Shown: positions 1-9,142, counted from the first letter of the stretch. The stretch is 24,205 nucleotides of DNA from an uncultured Campylobacter sp. (GCF_905372745.1 NZ_CAJPQR010000034.1:1-24205); one strand, 5' to 3'. Notes: generated by a model from the sequence alone, not told the origin. Translations and numbers: made by a program.

Positions 1-55
1 CTCTATTAAACAACGCTACGTAGAGCTGAGCTACTTGCGCTTGAGTTACTGCCAT
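1..55 (-). CDS. DUF4214 surface (S-layer-like) protein, 5' end only
   Basis: Only the first 18 codons of this gene lie in the window; it runs off the left edge on the minus strand. They encode MAVTQAQVAQLYVALFNR, the same start as the three complete surface proteins in the window, so this is the beginning of a fourth paralogue. The ribosome-binding site AAAGGAGTCC before the ATG is shared with the neighbouring minus-strand paralogue, and a clear TATAAT box lies further upstream. The shared N-terminus belongs to the DUF4214 domain, found at the front of RTX-type secreted and surface-layer proteins. Everything beyond codon 18, including whether the gene is intact, cannot be seen. Confidence 0.85.
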   Translation of the reverse strand, partial: MAVTQAQVAQLYVALFNR

Positions 56-110
56 TTAGGGACTCCTTTAATTGTGATTAAATTTAAATATTTTTTATAG
101 ATTGGGTGCA

Positions 111-116
111 ATTATA
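111..116 (-). promoter_or_regulatory. -10 box of the left-edge surface protein gene
   Basis: On the minus strand the sequence reads TATTTTTTATGCTATAAT, which is a T-rich tract followed by a perfect TATAAT. This is the classic Campylobacter sigma-70 promoter style, in which a periodic T-rich region replaces a -35 box. It lies about 55 bases before the ATG at 55, giving a leader of roughly 50 nt. Confidence 0.65.
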
Positions 117-238
117 GCATAAAAAATAAAATTTGTTTTAAGATAGAGTAAAATTTAGCGCAGAGGGTTAGATCGAGCCGTCAAAATCATACCGTAAAGC
201 GGCAAATTCGTGAATAAAATTTAAAATATAGTAAAAGT

Positions 239-262
239 ATCTCCCGAGATAAGTCGGGAGAT
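239..262 (-). terminator. Rho-independent terminator of the 282-3581 surface protein gene
   Basis: A perfect 9-bp inverted repeat (ATCTCCCGA / TCGGGAGAT, 6-base loop) sits 20 bases beyond the stop codon. In the minus direction it is followed by a short T-rich stretch (ACTTTTAC). It is a plausible intrinsic terminator, though the T-tract is imperfect. Confidence 0.65.
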
Positions 263-281
263 GAATATAGCGAAACTAATA

Positions 282-3200
282 TCAGTTGATATTAAACGTT
301 CCCTGAGTGGTATCATATGTAGCGATGATATCATCCGCTCTGACGCCAGCCAGCTTTACAAGATGGTCGTTGGCGCTTAATGCAGGAGTGCTCGCAGCAG
401 CGTTGTGAACTACATAGGTGTCGTTGCCATAAGTGAAGTATGAAACTTTATTTGCATCATCAGCACCCGCAACTTCCAAGGCAGCATTAATAGCTTCTTT
501 AAGAGTAGTTTTGTCCCTCACTACGCTATCGGCTATTTTCTGGATACCGCTAACCGCTCCAAATTTAATCTTATCACCGCTAGAAGCGTCGCTAATTACT
601 ACATATTTGCTAGCGTCAGCATCGGTCTTTGCATTGGTTACGACGAATTCGTCGCCGCCCGCTCCACCTTTTACGGTAATGGTTTTACTCGCAGTTAGAG
701 TACCGAATGTAATCTTATCATCGCCTGCGCCGAGATCTATATCTAGATTTCTAATAGTAGTCTCCGAAAGCATATTATTTTGTAAAGTAACGGTATCTTC
801 GCCACCGGTAGCTTTAAGAGAGATCAAATTTTTCGCATTAAGAACATCTAAGGTTATAGTGCCTTTTTCTACATTTCTAAGGCCACTTAAGTCAATGGTT
901 CTTAGGCTATCGCCGGTATTGCTAGTATTTAGAGTGTACTCGTCATATCCGGCTCCAAGATCGCCGCTAACTTTAATATTTTCGACACCTACTATACTGT
1001 TTGTTTTTGTTATATTGATAGTGTCATTTTTTACCGAACCCGTAATGTCTGCTTTAAAATCTCTACCGCCAGCTATTCTTAGATCTATAGGGGCCTCGTT
1101 CGTTCCCGTTATGTAAGAAATTTTTAGCTTTATGTCGTTTGCGGTTAACCAAGCTGGACCATGGTCATCAAACGATGTCACTCCAAGGGTTTGACCGAGA
1201 TCTATATCTATTTTATTTGCAGCTATATTTCCGATAGTTACCTTATGCGCCGTACCGCCTTTTACAATTACGCTATCAGTCGCATCGGTATAGTCAAGTG
1301 TGGACGATAGTATTAGATGCTGGACATTTACACTATTGTTTTCGATGTTTAAAGTTCCAGCATTACTAGTATCTATCTCAACTTCACCGCGAGTATCATT
1401 ATTTAATGACACGTTGATAGTGCCTTGGGTATTTAGCGTAGCATGTAAGGACTGATAACCATGAGTTTCCATGGTAGCTTGCAGATGATCAGCTGTTAAA
1501 TTTATATCCTGAATAGACGTACTTCTGTGAGCATTATCTGAGGACTGAATACCTGCAACTACGGTGGCAGATGACTTTTCGTTAGTACCCTTTAAATTTA
1601 TAGTCGAAAGAGTCGCAAAGTGATCTTCGGTAGCGGTATTGCTTAGCTTAAACTTACCTGCAGTGGTTACATCCAATGTCTTAAGGGCTTTTAGCTTATT
1701 TGCTGTGGAATCAAATACGCTATCTGCTTGTGTCGTAGTTACTTTTAAAGAAGTAGCTAACGGTGCTTCAAAGCTTAAATTTTTACCGCCGACGTCTTTT
1801 GAATCCATAGTAAGCGTAAGAGCAGTAGCTTTATCTGCTTTTATCGTGCCCGTTCCAGAGATAATACCTTTTAGGCTTACGTCTAGTTTTGTAGCATTAG
1901 CTGCCGTAACGCTAACTAGCTTACTATCCGTATCAATTTCGTTAGTGTAGTTGACGGCATTTAAATTTGCAGTGTCTATAGTAATTTTATTACCTGCTCC
2001 AGTACTTGTTAAAACATTAAGGGTTTTAAGATTAGCTGAATTTATGACGTTCAAACTTTTATTGCTCATCGTATCTTTCAAGCCCACCGTTAAGCTTGTT
2101 ACATCCGGAGATTTCTCAAGGTCTAAAACAGCAGGAACGCTAGTTGTTATCTCAGAATTTTTAAATATTAAATTCTCAATAGAAGTACTTTCTAGTTTTC
2201 TAGCAGTATTAAGTCCGCCGTCTAAATCGTTAAATTCGAGAGTATCGTTACCGTCGCCGCCGTTTACTTTAAATATACCTACGCTTGCGCTATTTATATT
2301 AGCTTTGAAAGTATCGTTGCCTTTACCGCCTTTTACATCCTCTAAAGTAGTATATCCGCCGACTAAATCAGCCGATAGGTTTGCATTTAAGGCTGATGCG
2401 TCAAAATTTGTAGTAACGCCGTTAGGTGCGGCTTTAGTGCCTGCTAGAGCTATATCTAGAGCCGCATCGCCCTTTACGACTATGTTTTTATTGCTAACGC
2501 CGCTTATATAGCTTGCAGAGCCTTTAGTAGTAATGTTTAGCTTTTCGATGCCGCTAAATGTTGTAACAATAGAATTTGACATCATACCCTCGGCGGTAGC
2601 TGCGCCTACGTTGTCTAAAGTGAGATTTTGCTCGTCGTTAGAGCCTGCGATTATAGCAGGGTTGTAGGTCAGAAGTATATCGCCTGATTTTACGTTTGCA
2701 GCGCTTAGATCGACGATATTGGCCAAATTTATAACTCTAGTCGCGCTATCTCCGCCGATATTTACTTTTCTTAAGCCTTCTACGCCTTCAGCGTTAAATA
2801 CCTTTCTAGTACCGCTATTGTTAGTTAAATTTAGATTTTCTACGTTTCTCAAATATCCGCCGGAAAATCCGTTAAAATTTGTAGTCATAACCGCATTTAG
2901 CGTATCTTCGCCAGAACCGCCGTCGATCTTATCTTCAGGATTAAACGTATTTTGAGAAACTACTGAGCTTATAACGCCGTTTATGACATCTGCCTTCGTA
3001 GTGCCGTTTACGGTATCTTCGCCGGTAGTTAGAGTATGATAAGCGGTGTTTGCCAGCTGATCTACTCTAGCTTTTTGCTCGGTTAAATTCGTAGAGTTCG
3101 TAGTTCTGATAATCTCTTGGAAAGGAGTGTAATCGTAATTGCCGCTATTGTCTTGAGCTATTTGAGAAATTTTTTGCGCCATGTAGGCTGAAATTTCGGT

Positions 3201-3581
3201 TTTATTTGCAAAAGTCGCCGCAGCAACCGGATCGGCCGCTCTAGCCGCCGCCGAAGTAGCCACCTCAAACAATTTTACGATAGTGTCGCCTCTTGAGTTG
3301 CCGGCTTGGATGTGTCTGACCCATGCGTCGATACCGCTTGGGTCTTGCGAGTAATCCTTGCCTAGGATATTTTTATAAAGCATTTCGACAAAATCTTTAT
3401 CTTGATTGATTCTGCCGTTATAGTAGGATCTAGCCGCATCGGAATTTAGCATCTCTTGCGCTATTTGAGCTTGCGTTTTATTCGCTCCAGCTCTAACCCA
3501 TGCGTTAAAGCCGTCTCCCTCGGGAGCGCGGTTAAATAACGCTACGTAAAGTTGCGCGACTTGCGCTTGTGTTACTGCCAT
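282..3581 (-). CDS. RTX/DUF4214 surface-layer-like protein, 1099 aa
   Basis: A large secreted surface protein and probable substrate of the adjacent type I secretion system. Residues about 5-120 match the DUF4214 domain shared by all four paralogues here. Glycine/aspartate-rich calcium-binding RTX-type motifs follow: GGSGEDTLN near 221, GGKGNDTF near 418, GGDGNDTLEF near 441, LGAGDDKIT near 950 and GGAGGDEF near 972. The last 100 residues contain YFTYGNDTYVV and a closing LVKLAGV, matching the ends of the two plus-strand paralogues and probably forming the uncleaved C-terminal secretion signal. There is no N-terminal signal peptide and no cysteine in the whole protein, both typical of type I-secreted S-layer proteins. 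The 5' end is GC-rich while the body is clearly AT-richer. Which paralogue forms an actual S-layer cannot be told from sequence. Confidence 0.88.
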   Translation of the reverse strand: MAVTQAQVAQLYVALFNRAPEGDGFNAWVRAGANKTQAQIAQEMLNSDAARSYYNGRINQDKDFVEMLYKNILGKDYSQDPSGIDAWVRHIQAGNSRGDTIVKLFEVATSAAARAADPVAAATFANKTEISAYMAQKISQIAQDNSGNYDYTPFQEIIRTTNSTNLTEQKARVDQLANTAYHTLTTGEDTVNGTTKADVINGVISSVVSQNTFNPEDKIDGGSGEDTLNAVMTTNFNGFSGGYLRNVENLNLTNNSGTRKVFNAEGVEGLRKVNIGGDSATRVINLANIVDLSAANVKSGDILLTYNPAIIAGSNDEQNLTLDNVGAATAEGMMSNSIVTTFSGIEKLNITTKGSASYISGVSNKNIVVKGDAALDIALAGTKAAPNGVTTNFDASALNANLSADLVGGYTTLEDVKGGKGNDTFKANINSASVGIFKVNGGDGNDTLEFNDLDGGLNTARKLESTSIENLIFKNSEITTSVPAVLDLEKSPDVTSLTVGLKDTMSNKSLNVINSANLKTLNVLTSTGAGNKITIDTANLNAVNYTNEIDTDSKLVSVTAANATKLDVSLKGIISGTGTIKADKATALTLTMDSKDVGGKNLSFEAPLATSLKVTTTQADSVFDSTANKLKALKTLDVTTAGKFKLSNTATEDHFATLSTINLKGTNEKSSATVVAGIQSSDNAHRSTSIQDINLTADHLQATMETHGYQSLHATLNTQGTINVSLNNDTRGEVEIDTSNAGTLNIENNSVNVQHLILSSTLDYTDATDSVIVKGGTAHKVTIGNIAANKIDIDLGQTLGVTSFDDHGPAWLTANDIKLKISYITGTNEAPIDLRIAGGRDFKADITGSVKNDTINITKTNSIVGVENIKVSGDLGAGYDEYTLNTSNTGDSLRTIDLSGLRNVEKGTITLDVLNAKNLISLKATGGEDTVTLQNNMLSETTIRNLDIDLGAGDDKITFGTLTASKTITVKGGAGGDEFVVTNAKTDADASKYVVISDASSGDKIKFGAVSGIQKIADSVVRDKTTLKEAINAALEVAGADDANKVSYFTYGNDTYVVHNAAASTPALSANDHLVKLAGVRADDIIATYDTTQGTFNIN

Positions 3582-3643
3582 TAAGGACTCCTTTTTAATG
3601 TTTTTCTTGAGTTTTTGGGTATCTTTACAGAATACTGTCGCTA

Positions 3644-3649
3644 ATTATA
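3644..3649 (-). promoter_or_regulatory. -10 box of the 1099-aa surface protein gene
   Basis: The minus strand reads GTTTTTATGATATAATTAG in the 107-bp gap between the sapF-like gene and the surface protein gene: a T-rich tract followed by a perfect TATAAT. The predicted leader is about 55 nt. The gene can thus be transcribed independently of the upstream secretion operon, although no clear terminator separates the two. Confidence 0.6.
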
Positions 3650-3688
3650 TCATAAAAACGGTTTAAAACGCAAAAATAAAAACAAATT

Positions 3689-4987
3689 TTACTTAAACGC
3701 TCTTTGAAGGTCTCTCATCATTTCTACTGAAATGTTTGAGTTTAGCCACTGTATCTCCAGATAAGAAAGCACGAGATTATAAGCCGCCGTTAGCGCTTCG
3801 TTTCTTGTTTTAAACACTCTAGCGCGCGCGTCGAATAAATTTACGGCGTCTTTTAGACCCTCTTCGTAGCCTCTTTCTATCGATTTTTCGTAAAGTTCGG
3901 CATTTTGTAGCGACCTATGCATTAGCTCGCACTCGTCAATATAGTTAAGATAGTTGTTAATCGCCTTTTTTTGGCTGATTTCTATCTCTTTTTTTATATC
4001 TTTTTGCTGCTCGATGCTAGCTAAATTTAACAGCTTACCCTCCTCGACCCGCGAGCTGGTAGACCCGCCGGTATATAAAGGCAGAGTAAATCTAAGCATA
4101 GTATCTAGCTTCCTGCGCCTATCGCCCGAATAGTCGTTGTCGTCGTAATATAAATTTGAGTAGCTGATACTAAAATCAAGCGTCGGTAGATGCTCGCTTT
4201 TTCGTTTTTTATACTCTTGCTCGGAAATTTCTACTGCAAGCACGCTATCTTTGTATTTGAAATTTCTAGCCACGTCGCCGAACTGGGCTAAATTTATACT
4301 TTTAAAAAACTCGGTGTCGATATTTTTAAAGCTATCTTTAACCTCGACCTCTTGTCCGACTAGTTTCGTTAGCTCCAGTTTTGCCACCTCGATATTTAGC
4401 TTGGCTTTGTTTACGCCTAGCATCGCCTCGTCTAGTCTTACTTTAGATTCTAGCATATCCATTTTATTTACCAGACCGAATTCCAAAGACTTTTGCATTT
4501 GGTTAAATTTAGCGCGATTGGCCTCCTCGTAGCTTTGCGCTAGAGCTAGCGTCTCAGAGGCGAAAGTATAGTTAAAATACGCCTCTACGACCTTTTTGGC
4601 TAACTCTTGCTTAGCGTTTTCATAGACGAGTTCGTTGCCTCTTACTCTGATTTCCTCTTGGTTTCTTTGATACCAGATAGCGGGCCTAAAAACGCTTTGG
4701 CTAAGGCTAACGCCTACTTTTTTATAGCTTTCGTTTATTTTAGATACTCTGCGTCTATCCATCCTGTCGTATTTTTCGCCGATATAAGACGCCTCAGCGT
4801 TAATGGTAGGCAAAAACATAGCCGTAGCCTGAGAAAGTCTCTCCTGGGAGGCTATGTTGTTATACATATTCATCTTTACTTCGTTATTATTTTCTAACGC
4901 CATCTCGTAGGCTTCAGAGAGGCTGACGCTTTGAGCGAAAGCAAAATTTGAAGCCAACAAGGCGGAAAGTAAAATTTTAGTCTTCAT
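3689..4987 (-). CDS. sapF: TolC-type outer-membrane channel of type I secretion (SapF-like)
   Basis: Outer-membrane efflux protein forming the exit duct of the exporter. Residues 1-19 are a Sec signal peptide (KTKILLSALLASNFAFA, then QS). The mature part has the two long helical OEP repeats of the TolC family, starting with SLSEAYEMALENN and continuing through coiled-coil-forming segments (for example NKMDMLESKVRLDEAMLGV); the length of 432 aa is normal. It is the last gene of the four-gene operon and its start overlaps the end of the adaptor gene by 11 bp, implying translational coupling. Position and order match sapF of the C. fetus sapCDEF operon, which supports the symbol; the sequence alone says only TolC/PrtF family. 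Confidence 0.87.
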   Translation of the reverse strand: MKTKILLSALLASNFAFAQSVSLSEAYEMALENNNEVKMNMYNNIASQERLSQATAMFLPTINAEASYIGEKYDRMDRRRVSKINESYKKVGVSLSQSVFRPAIWYQRNQEEIRVRGNELVYENAKQELAKKVVEAYFNYTFASETLALAQSYEEANRAKFNQMQKSLEFGLVNKMDMLESKVRLDEAMLGVNKAKLNIEVAKLELTKLVGQEVEVKDSFKNIDTEFFKSINLAQFGDVARNFKYKDSVLAVEISEQEYKKRKSEHLPTLDFSISYSNLYYDDNDYSGDRRRKLDTMLRFTLPLYTGGSTSSRVEEGKLLNLASIEQQKDIKKEIEISQKKAINNYLNYIDECELMHRSLQNAELYEKSIERGYEEGLKDAVNLFDARARVFKTRNEALTAAYNLVLSYLEIQWLNSNISVEMMRDLQRAFK

Positions 4988-6260
4988 TAAACGCCCTTTT
5001 AAACATATCTATGAATGGTTTTAAGACATACTCCAACATCGTTCTGTCGCCGGTCTTTATCATCACCTCTACAGGCATACCGGGCACGATAAAAAACTCG
5101 TTTCTATCAAATTCTTTCATACCCTCCGGCGTAAGTTCGGCTTTTATATCGTAATAAGAGTGTCCGGCGTTATCCTGAACGCTATCTGCCGATACATAAG
5201 TAACTTTACCTTCCATAACGAAGCTCGGTTTATGCTGAAACGCGCTAAATCTAATGTCGGCAAGCTGTCCTACATGCACGGTGTCGATATCTACTACGTT
5301 TAGCTTAGCCTCTACGACGTAGTCGGTATCGTCAGGCACTATGCTCATGATCCTCTCGCCCGGCCTTATAACTCCGCCTATAGTATGAAATGCTAGTTCT
5401 ACGACGCTACCCTCTACCGGAGATTTTACGATGGTGCGCTCGGATTGGTCTTTTAGCGCGTTATATCGCTGTTCTAAGTCTACGAGGCGAATTTTAGCGT
5501 CTTCTAGTTTTTTTAGGATATCTTCTTTAAAACTCCTATCTCTTAGAGCTATCTGCCCTTGCGTCTCGTTTATCTGAACGCCTAGCCTTGCGATCTCGGC
5601 GGTACCGGCAGCTAGTTCGCCCTCAACCGCGGTTTTTTCTCTATTTAGGTCGCGAAGTCTGACTTTATCGGCTAATTGCTCTTTAAAAAGCCTTTCCCAC
5701 TCTCTTATCTCTTCATTTAAAGAAGCGATACGGTCTTTTTTGGCGCTCATGATGGCTTTTGCGCCCTGGATTTGATTTTCCAGCTGCTTTATGCGTTGTT
5801 TTAAGATAGTTTTTTCGTTATCGAGCAGCTTTTTTTGCTCGTTAAATATACTAATCTGGCCGTTAGCAACCTCTTCATAGCCGCTTATTTGCTTTATGTC
5901 GTCGCTAAATTTGATCTCATTAGCATCGTCTTTTTGCGCTTCTAGCCTAGAAACTATGGCGCTAGTGCGTAGATAGTCTGCCCTAACGATACCTATCTCG
6001 CTTTGCAACGCGGCGTTTTTTATCTCCACTAGCGGATCGCCTGCTTTGACTACGTCTCCGTCTTTGACGAAAATTTTATCTACGACGCCGCCTTCTAAGT
6101 GCTGGATGATCTTTTTGTTACTTACGACGTTTATCTTGCCTACGGCTACAGCAGCGCTATTTAGAGGCGCCATACCTAGCCATATTCCAAAAACTCCCAC
6201 GAGCATAAATATAACGAAAATACCGAAATTTACCGTGCCTTTTTCACTCTTAAGTATCAT
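4977..6260 (-). CDS. sapE: HlyD-family periplasmic adaptor of type I secretion (SapE-like)
   Basis: Membrane-fusion protein linking the ABC exporter to the TolC-like channel. A single transmembrane segment at about residues 12-33 anchors it in the inner membrane. It is followed by the first half of a lipoyl-like domain (VDKIFVKDGDVVKAGDPLVEI region, about 60-80), a long coiled-coil hairpin (about 115-280), the second lipoyl half (IVKSPVEGSVVEL) and a beta-barrel. The C-terminus carries the family signature PGMPVEVMIKTGDRTMLEY. The length of 427 aa is typical of the PrtE/HlyD family. The start codon abuts the exporter stop codon with no gap and has a strong CGGAGGAAT ribosome-binding site. Gene order matches sapE of C. 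fetus. Confidence 0.9.
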   Translation of the reverse strand: MILKSEKGTVNFGIFVIFMLVGVFGIWLGMAPLNSAAVAVGKINVVSNKKIIQHLEGGVVDKIFVKDGDVVKAGDPLVEIKNAALQSEIGIVRADYLRTSAIVSRLEAQKDDANEIKFSDDIKQISGYEEVANGQISIFNEQKKLLDNEKTILKQRIKQLENQIQGAKAIMSAKKDRIASLNEEIREWERLFKEQLADKVRLRDLNREKTAVEGELAAGTAEIARLGVQINETQGQIALRDRSFKEDILKKLEDAKIRLVDLEQRYNALKDQSERTIVKSPVEGSVVELAFHTIGGVIRPGERIMSIVPDDTDYVVEAKLNVVDIDTVHVGQLADIRFSAFQHKPSFVMEGKVTYVSADSVQDNAGHSYYDIKAELTPEGMKEFDRNEFFIVPGMPVEVMIKTGDRTMLEYVLKPFIDMFKRAFNED

Positions 6261-7994
6261 TTATTCCTCCGAATCGTCAAGGCTTATGCTTGGGCGGTTT
6301 TGTTTTTGCTGCACTTGGGCTTGTTGCGCGTTGGCTTTGTTAAGCTCGGCGAGTACGGCGTCTCTGGCTCCGAAATACATCAACCTACCGCCGTTTAATA
6401 CCGCGATTTTATCCACTAAATTTAAGATATTTAGCTTATGGGTTATTAGCACGATAGTAGCTTTGCCTTTCATACTGGAAAGCGCGGCAAAAAGCGCTCT
6501 CTCGCCCTCCTCGTCAAGGCTGGCGTTAGGCTCGTCTAGCACGATCATCTTAGGCTCTTTATAAAGCGCTCTAGCTAGAGCGACTCTTTGGCGTTGTCCG
6601 CCGCTTAGGCTAGCGCCGCCGATACCTATTTTAGTTTCGTAGCCATCGGGTAAATTTAATATCATATCGTGGACGTTGGCTAGCTTTGCCGCGCGAACGA
6701 TCGCTTCGCTGTCAAGTTCGCCGAATCTCGCGATATTTTCGGCGATATTTCCTTCAAAAAGCTCGACGTCTTGCGGCAAATATCCGACGAACCGTCCTAA
6801 ATGATCGCTGTTATACTGCGTGATGTCGGCTCCGTCTATACGCACTACGCCGTGAAATACCGGCCAAACGCCCAGCATCGCTCTAGCAAGCGAGCTTTTG
6901 CCTGCCGCGCTTGGGCCGATGATAGCACACATATCGCCGCTTTTTAGTTCGAAATTTATCCCCATCAAGGTAGGCGCTTTGCCGTGAGGCGGCACTAGGC
7001 TTATGCTTTCTAAGAATATATCGCCCTGCGGATCCGGAAGCTTAAGCTTTTCGTTATCCGCCGGGAAATCCTCTAAAAACTGCGAAAGTCTAGCATAGCT
7101 TTCTTTCGTATTTTTATAGCTTTTCCAGCTTGAGATCAAGATATCAAGCGGAGCTAGCGCGCGGCCCATGATGATGGAGCCTGCGATCATCATTCCCGGA
7201 TTTACTTCCTGCAAAACGACTAAATACGCGCCAAGACCTAGCATAAGCGACTGGGAAACCACGCGAAAAACTTTACTTATGTTTGCGTACATTCCGGCCT
7301 TTACGCTAGACTCGGAGTGGGCTTCTAAAAATTCGTTGTGCTTTTTATGCCAAATTTTCTTTAAATTTCCGTTCATTCCCATCGCTTGGATGACTTCGGA
7401 GTTGCGCAAATTTAAGTCCACGAAGCGAGTCTCGGCGTTAAAAGCGTCGTTTGACCTTTTTAGTCCGTCTTTGGTCGCGCCCTCGTTTAAAAGCGCAAGC
7501 GCAAATAAAATAATCGCCGCTACGATGCTAAAATATCCAAAATAAGGGTGGAAGAAAAATAGTATAAGGATATAAAAAGGTAGCCACGGAGCGTCTAAAA
7601 AGGCAAATACGCCGTTTGCGCTAAGGTACTGCTTTATCGTATTTAAATCTCTCATCGGCTGAGACGAGACTCTGCCCGGCTGCCTGGCCGAGAGCTTAAA
7701 TATCGCATCATAAACGCGCTCTGATAGCCTAAGATCGAGTTGATTTGAAAATACTACGAGTATCCTCGAACGTAAAATTTCAAAAAGCGCCATACAAAGA
7801 TATAAAAATATAACGATAAGGGTTAGGAAAAATAACGTATCAAGACTTCTTGAAGTTACGACCCTGCCGTAGAGCTGAAGCATGTATAAAGGCGAGGTCA
7901 GCATCAAGACGTTTATGAACATACTAAAAAGTCCCGCGTAAATAATTACGCGTTTGGACTTTTTAATGCTCTCTTTTAGTTCATTTATTTTCAT
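6261..7994 (-). CDS. sapD: Type I secretion ABC transporter, PrtD family (SapD-like)
   Basis: ATP-driven inner-membrane exporter of the RTX surface proteins. The N-terminal half has six predicted membrane segments (for example about 16-38, 52-72, 140-175 and 250-285). The nucleotide-binding domain follows: Walker A GPSAAGKSS near 360, signature LSGGQRQR near 463, Walker B MIVLDEP near 483 and the switch histidine in ITHK near 519. No N-terminal C39 peptidase domain is present, which fits substrates without a cleaved leader. The length of 577 aa is normal for PrtD. The C-terminal tail (about 555-577) is glutamine-rich. The start overlaps the end of the sapC-like gene by 14 bp. Context and order match sapD of C. 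fetus. Confidence 0.92.
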   Translation of the reverse strand: MKINELKESIKKSKRVIIYAGLFSMFINVLMLTSPLYMLQLYGRVVTSRSLDTLFFLTLIVIFLYLCMALFEILRSRILVVFSNQLDLRLSERVYDAIFKLSARQPGRVSSQPMRDLNTIKQYLSANGVFAFLDAPWLPFYILILFFFHPYFGYFSIVAAIILFALALLNEGATKDGLKRSNDAFNAETRFVDLNLRNSEVIQAMGMNGNLKKIWHKKHNEFLEAHSESSVKAGMYANISKVFRVVSQSLMLGLGAYLVVLQEVNPGMMIAGSIIMGRALAPLDILISSWKSYKNTKESYARLSQFLEDFPADNEKLKLPDPQGDIFLESISLVPPHGKAPTLMGINFELKSGDMCAIIGPSAAGKSSLARAMLGVWPVFHGVVRIDGADITQYNSDHLGRFVGYLPQDVELFEGNIAENIARFGELDSEAIVRAAKLANVHDMILNLPDGYETKIGIGGASLSGGQRQRVALARALYKEPKMIVLDEPNASLDEEGERALFAALSSMKGKATIVLITHKLNILNLVDKIAVLNGGRLMYFGARDAVLAELNKANAQQAQVQQKQNRPSISLDDSEE

Positions 7995-9093
7995 TTGCCG
8001 TTTTGCTCTCGTTTTCTAAAATTTTAGCCGCCAAATTTTGTAAATTCGACAAGCTCCTGATGTGCGCGTCTATCAAGCTAATATAGCCTTTTCTCGCAAA
8101 ATCGGCCAAAGTCGCGTCGTCAAGCTCGTTTAGCTTCTTTCTACTTACGACCGAAAATCCCTTTATTAGAGTTATTTTTTTATCGTTGTCCGATACCGTT
8201 AGCTCTTTATTTATCAAAATTCCGGCCTTTTTGATTTCTTCAAGCGCTTTTTGAGTCGCGGCTAGCTCGGCATTATAGTTTTGGATAGCCGTGATGGTAT
8301 TTTTTAGAAAATCGCTAGGCTCTTCGTTTTTCTTAAAGAGCTTCTCGCCCTTGCCTTTTAGCTGAGGCGCGTCCTCGTCGACGCAAAGGATAGTTTGGTC
8401 TTCTACCTTAGCTACCGTAAACGGATAGTTTTGCATTATCGCCGGTACGTATCCTTTGTAATCTTTATCTATGATTAAATTTTCGTTTCTGCCTAGCAGC
8501 ACTAAAAGCTTAGGCACTACGTCGTTGGTAAAAACTATCGCTAAGTCCCTATCGCAAAAAAATGCCTCGCTGGCGACTATCTCCGCAAATGGAAAATTCG
8601 GTAACTCGTCTTGGTGATAAGACAATCCTTTATGTACTTCTGAATTTAAAGCAACCACTTTCATCTCTGTCCTTTTTTTAAAATTTTGGATTTCTATTCT
8701 TTTTGCTAAACTTAAATTTTTATCGATATTTTTAAAGGTATATCCGCCGCTTTTTTGTAAGAATGCCAAGACGTCTTCAAATTCGTTTATAAAAACGTTC
8801 CTTATCTCGTACCTTTTTATATCGCTTTCTTGAACGAAGCCTCTTTTTTTGTTTCTATTTCGTATAAAGGCGCTGTTTAGTTCCTGCATTATTTTAGGTA
8901 TGTTTAGGGATTTTAAAAACAGCGATACGGAACCGGACTCCAAAACGTAGCCCAGTATCTCCATATCGTGCTTTTGAGCCAAAGAGTTCAAAATCTCAAT
9001 GTAAAGCTCTTTTTCGCTTTCGTCGCTAAAAAAGCTTCCTTTTTGTTTTATCAAAACCATTTCCGATTTTATCTCTCTAATTGCTCTACCCAA
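7981..9093 (-). CDS. sapC: SapC-family protein with N-terminal transposase-like extension, 370 aa
   Basis: First gene of the secretion operon. Residues about 144-350 match the SapC family: the start MKVVALNSEVHKGL, then FPFAEIVASEAFF, and VPAIMQNYPFTV. In C. fetus, SapC is encoded with the S-layer exporter, but its molecular role is unknown. Residues 1-120 are extra and resemble REP-associated (Y1/HUH) transposases: MGRAIREI, GYVLE followed by a strand-like segment, then ELNSAFIRNRNKKRG. However, the expected histidine pair (NHxHLLL type) is replaced by SGSVSLFL (53-60) and the catalytic tyrosine position appears to be phenylalanine. The long form begins at a TTG with a TAAGG ribosome-binding site. 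An internal ATG at 8662-8664, preceded by a strong AAAAAAAGGA site, marks the canonical SapC start and could yield a 227-aa protein. Overlap with sapD indicates coupling. Confidence 0.8.
   Translation of the reverse strand: MGRAIREIKSEMVLIKQKGSFFSDESEKELYIEILNSLAQKHDMEILGYVLESGSVSLFLKSLNIPKIMQELNSAFIRNRNKKRGFVQESDIKRYEIRNVFINEFEDVLAFLQKSGGYTFKNIDKNLSLAKRIEIQNFKKRTEMKVVALNSEVHKGLSYHQDELPNFPFAEIVASEAFFCDRDLAIVFTNDVVPKLLVLLGRNENLIIDKDYKGYVPAIMQNYPFTVAKVEDQTILCVDEDAPQLKGKGEKLFKKNEEPSDFLKNTITAIQNYNAELAATQKALEEIKKAGILINKELTVSDNDKKITLIKGFSVVSRKKLNELDDATLADFARKGYISLIDAHIRSLSNLQNLAAKILENESKTANENK
8665..8677 (-). promoter_or_regulatory. Strong internal ribosome-binding site in sapC
   Basis: Minus-strand AAAAAAAGGACAG lies immediately before the in-frame ATG of codon 144. 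The purine-rich AAGGA core is better placed than the site in front of the TTG at 9093, and the ATG coincides with the usual start of SapC-family proteins. It therefore bears on which product is made: a 227-aa canonical SapC, a 370-aa long form, or both. Confidence 0.6.
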
Positions 9094-9142
9094 AATTTAC
9101 CTTAACCAGTAACTCAAACATCAAGAATGTGATTGTAGTCCT

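Noticed and set aside
433..2955. Plus-strand reading frames opposite the 1099-aa surface gene
   Set aside because: They are hydrophobic, low in similarity to any family and lie antisense to a well-supported gene; long open antisense frames are expected opposite Asp/Thr/Asn/Ala-rich RTX coding sequence.
3582..3688. Terminator between the sapF-like gene and the 1099-aa surface gene
   Set aside because: Only AT-rich sequence and short weak self-complementarity (GTTTTAAAC) were found; not enough to call.
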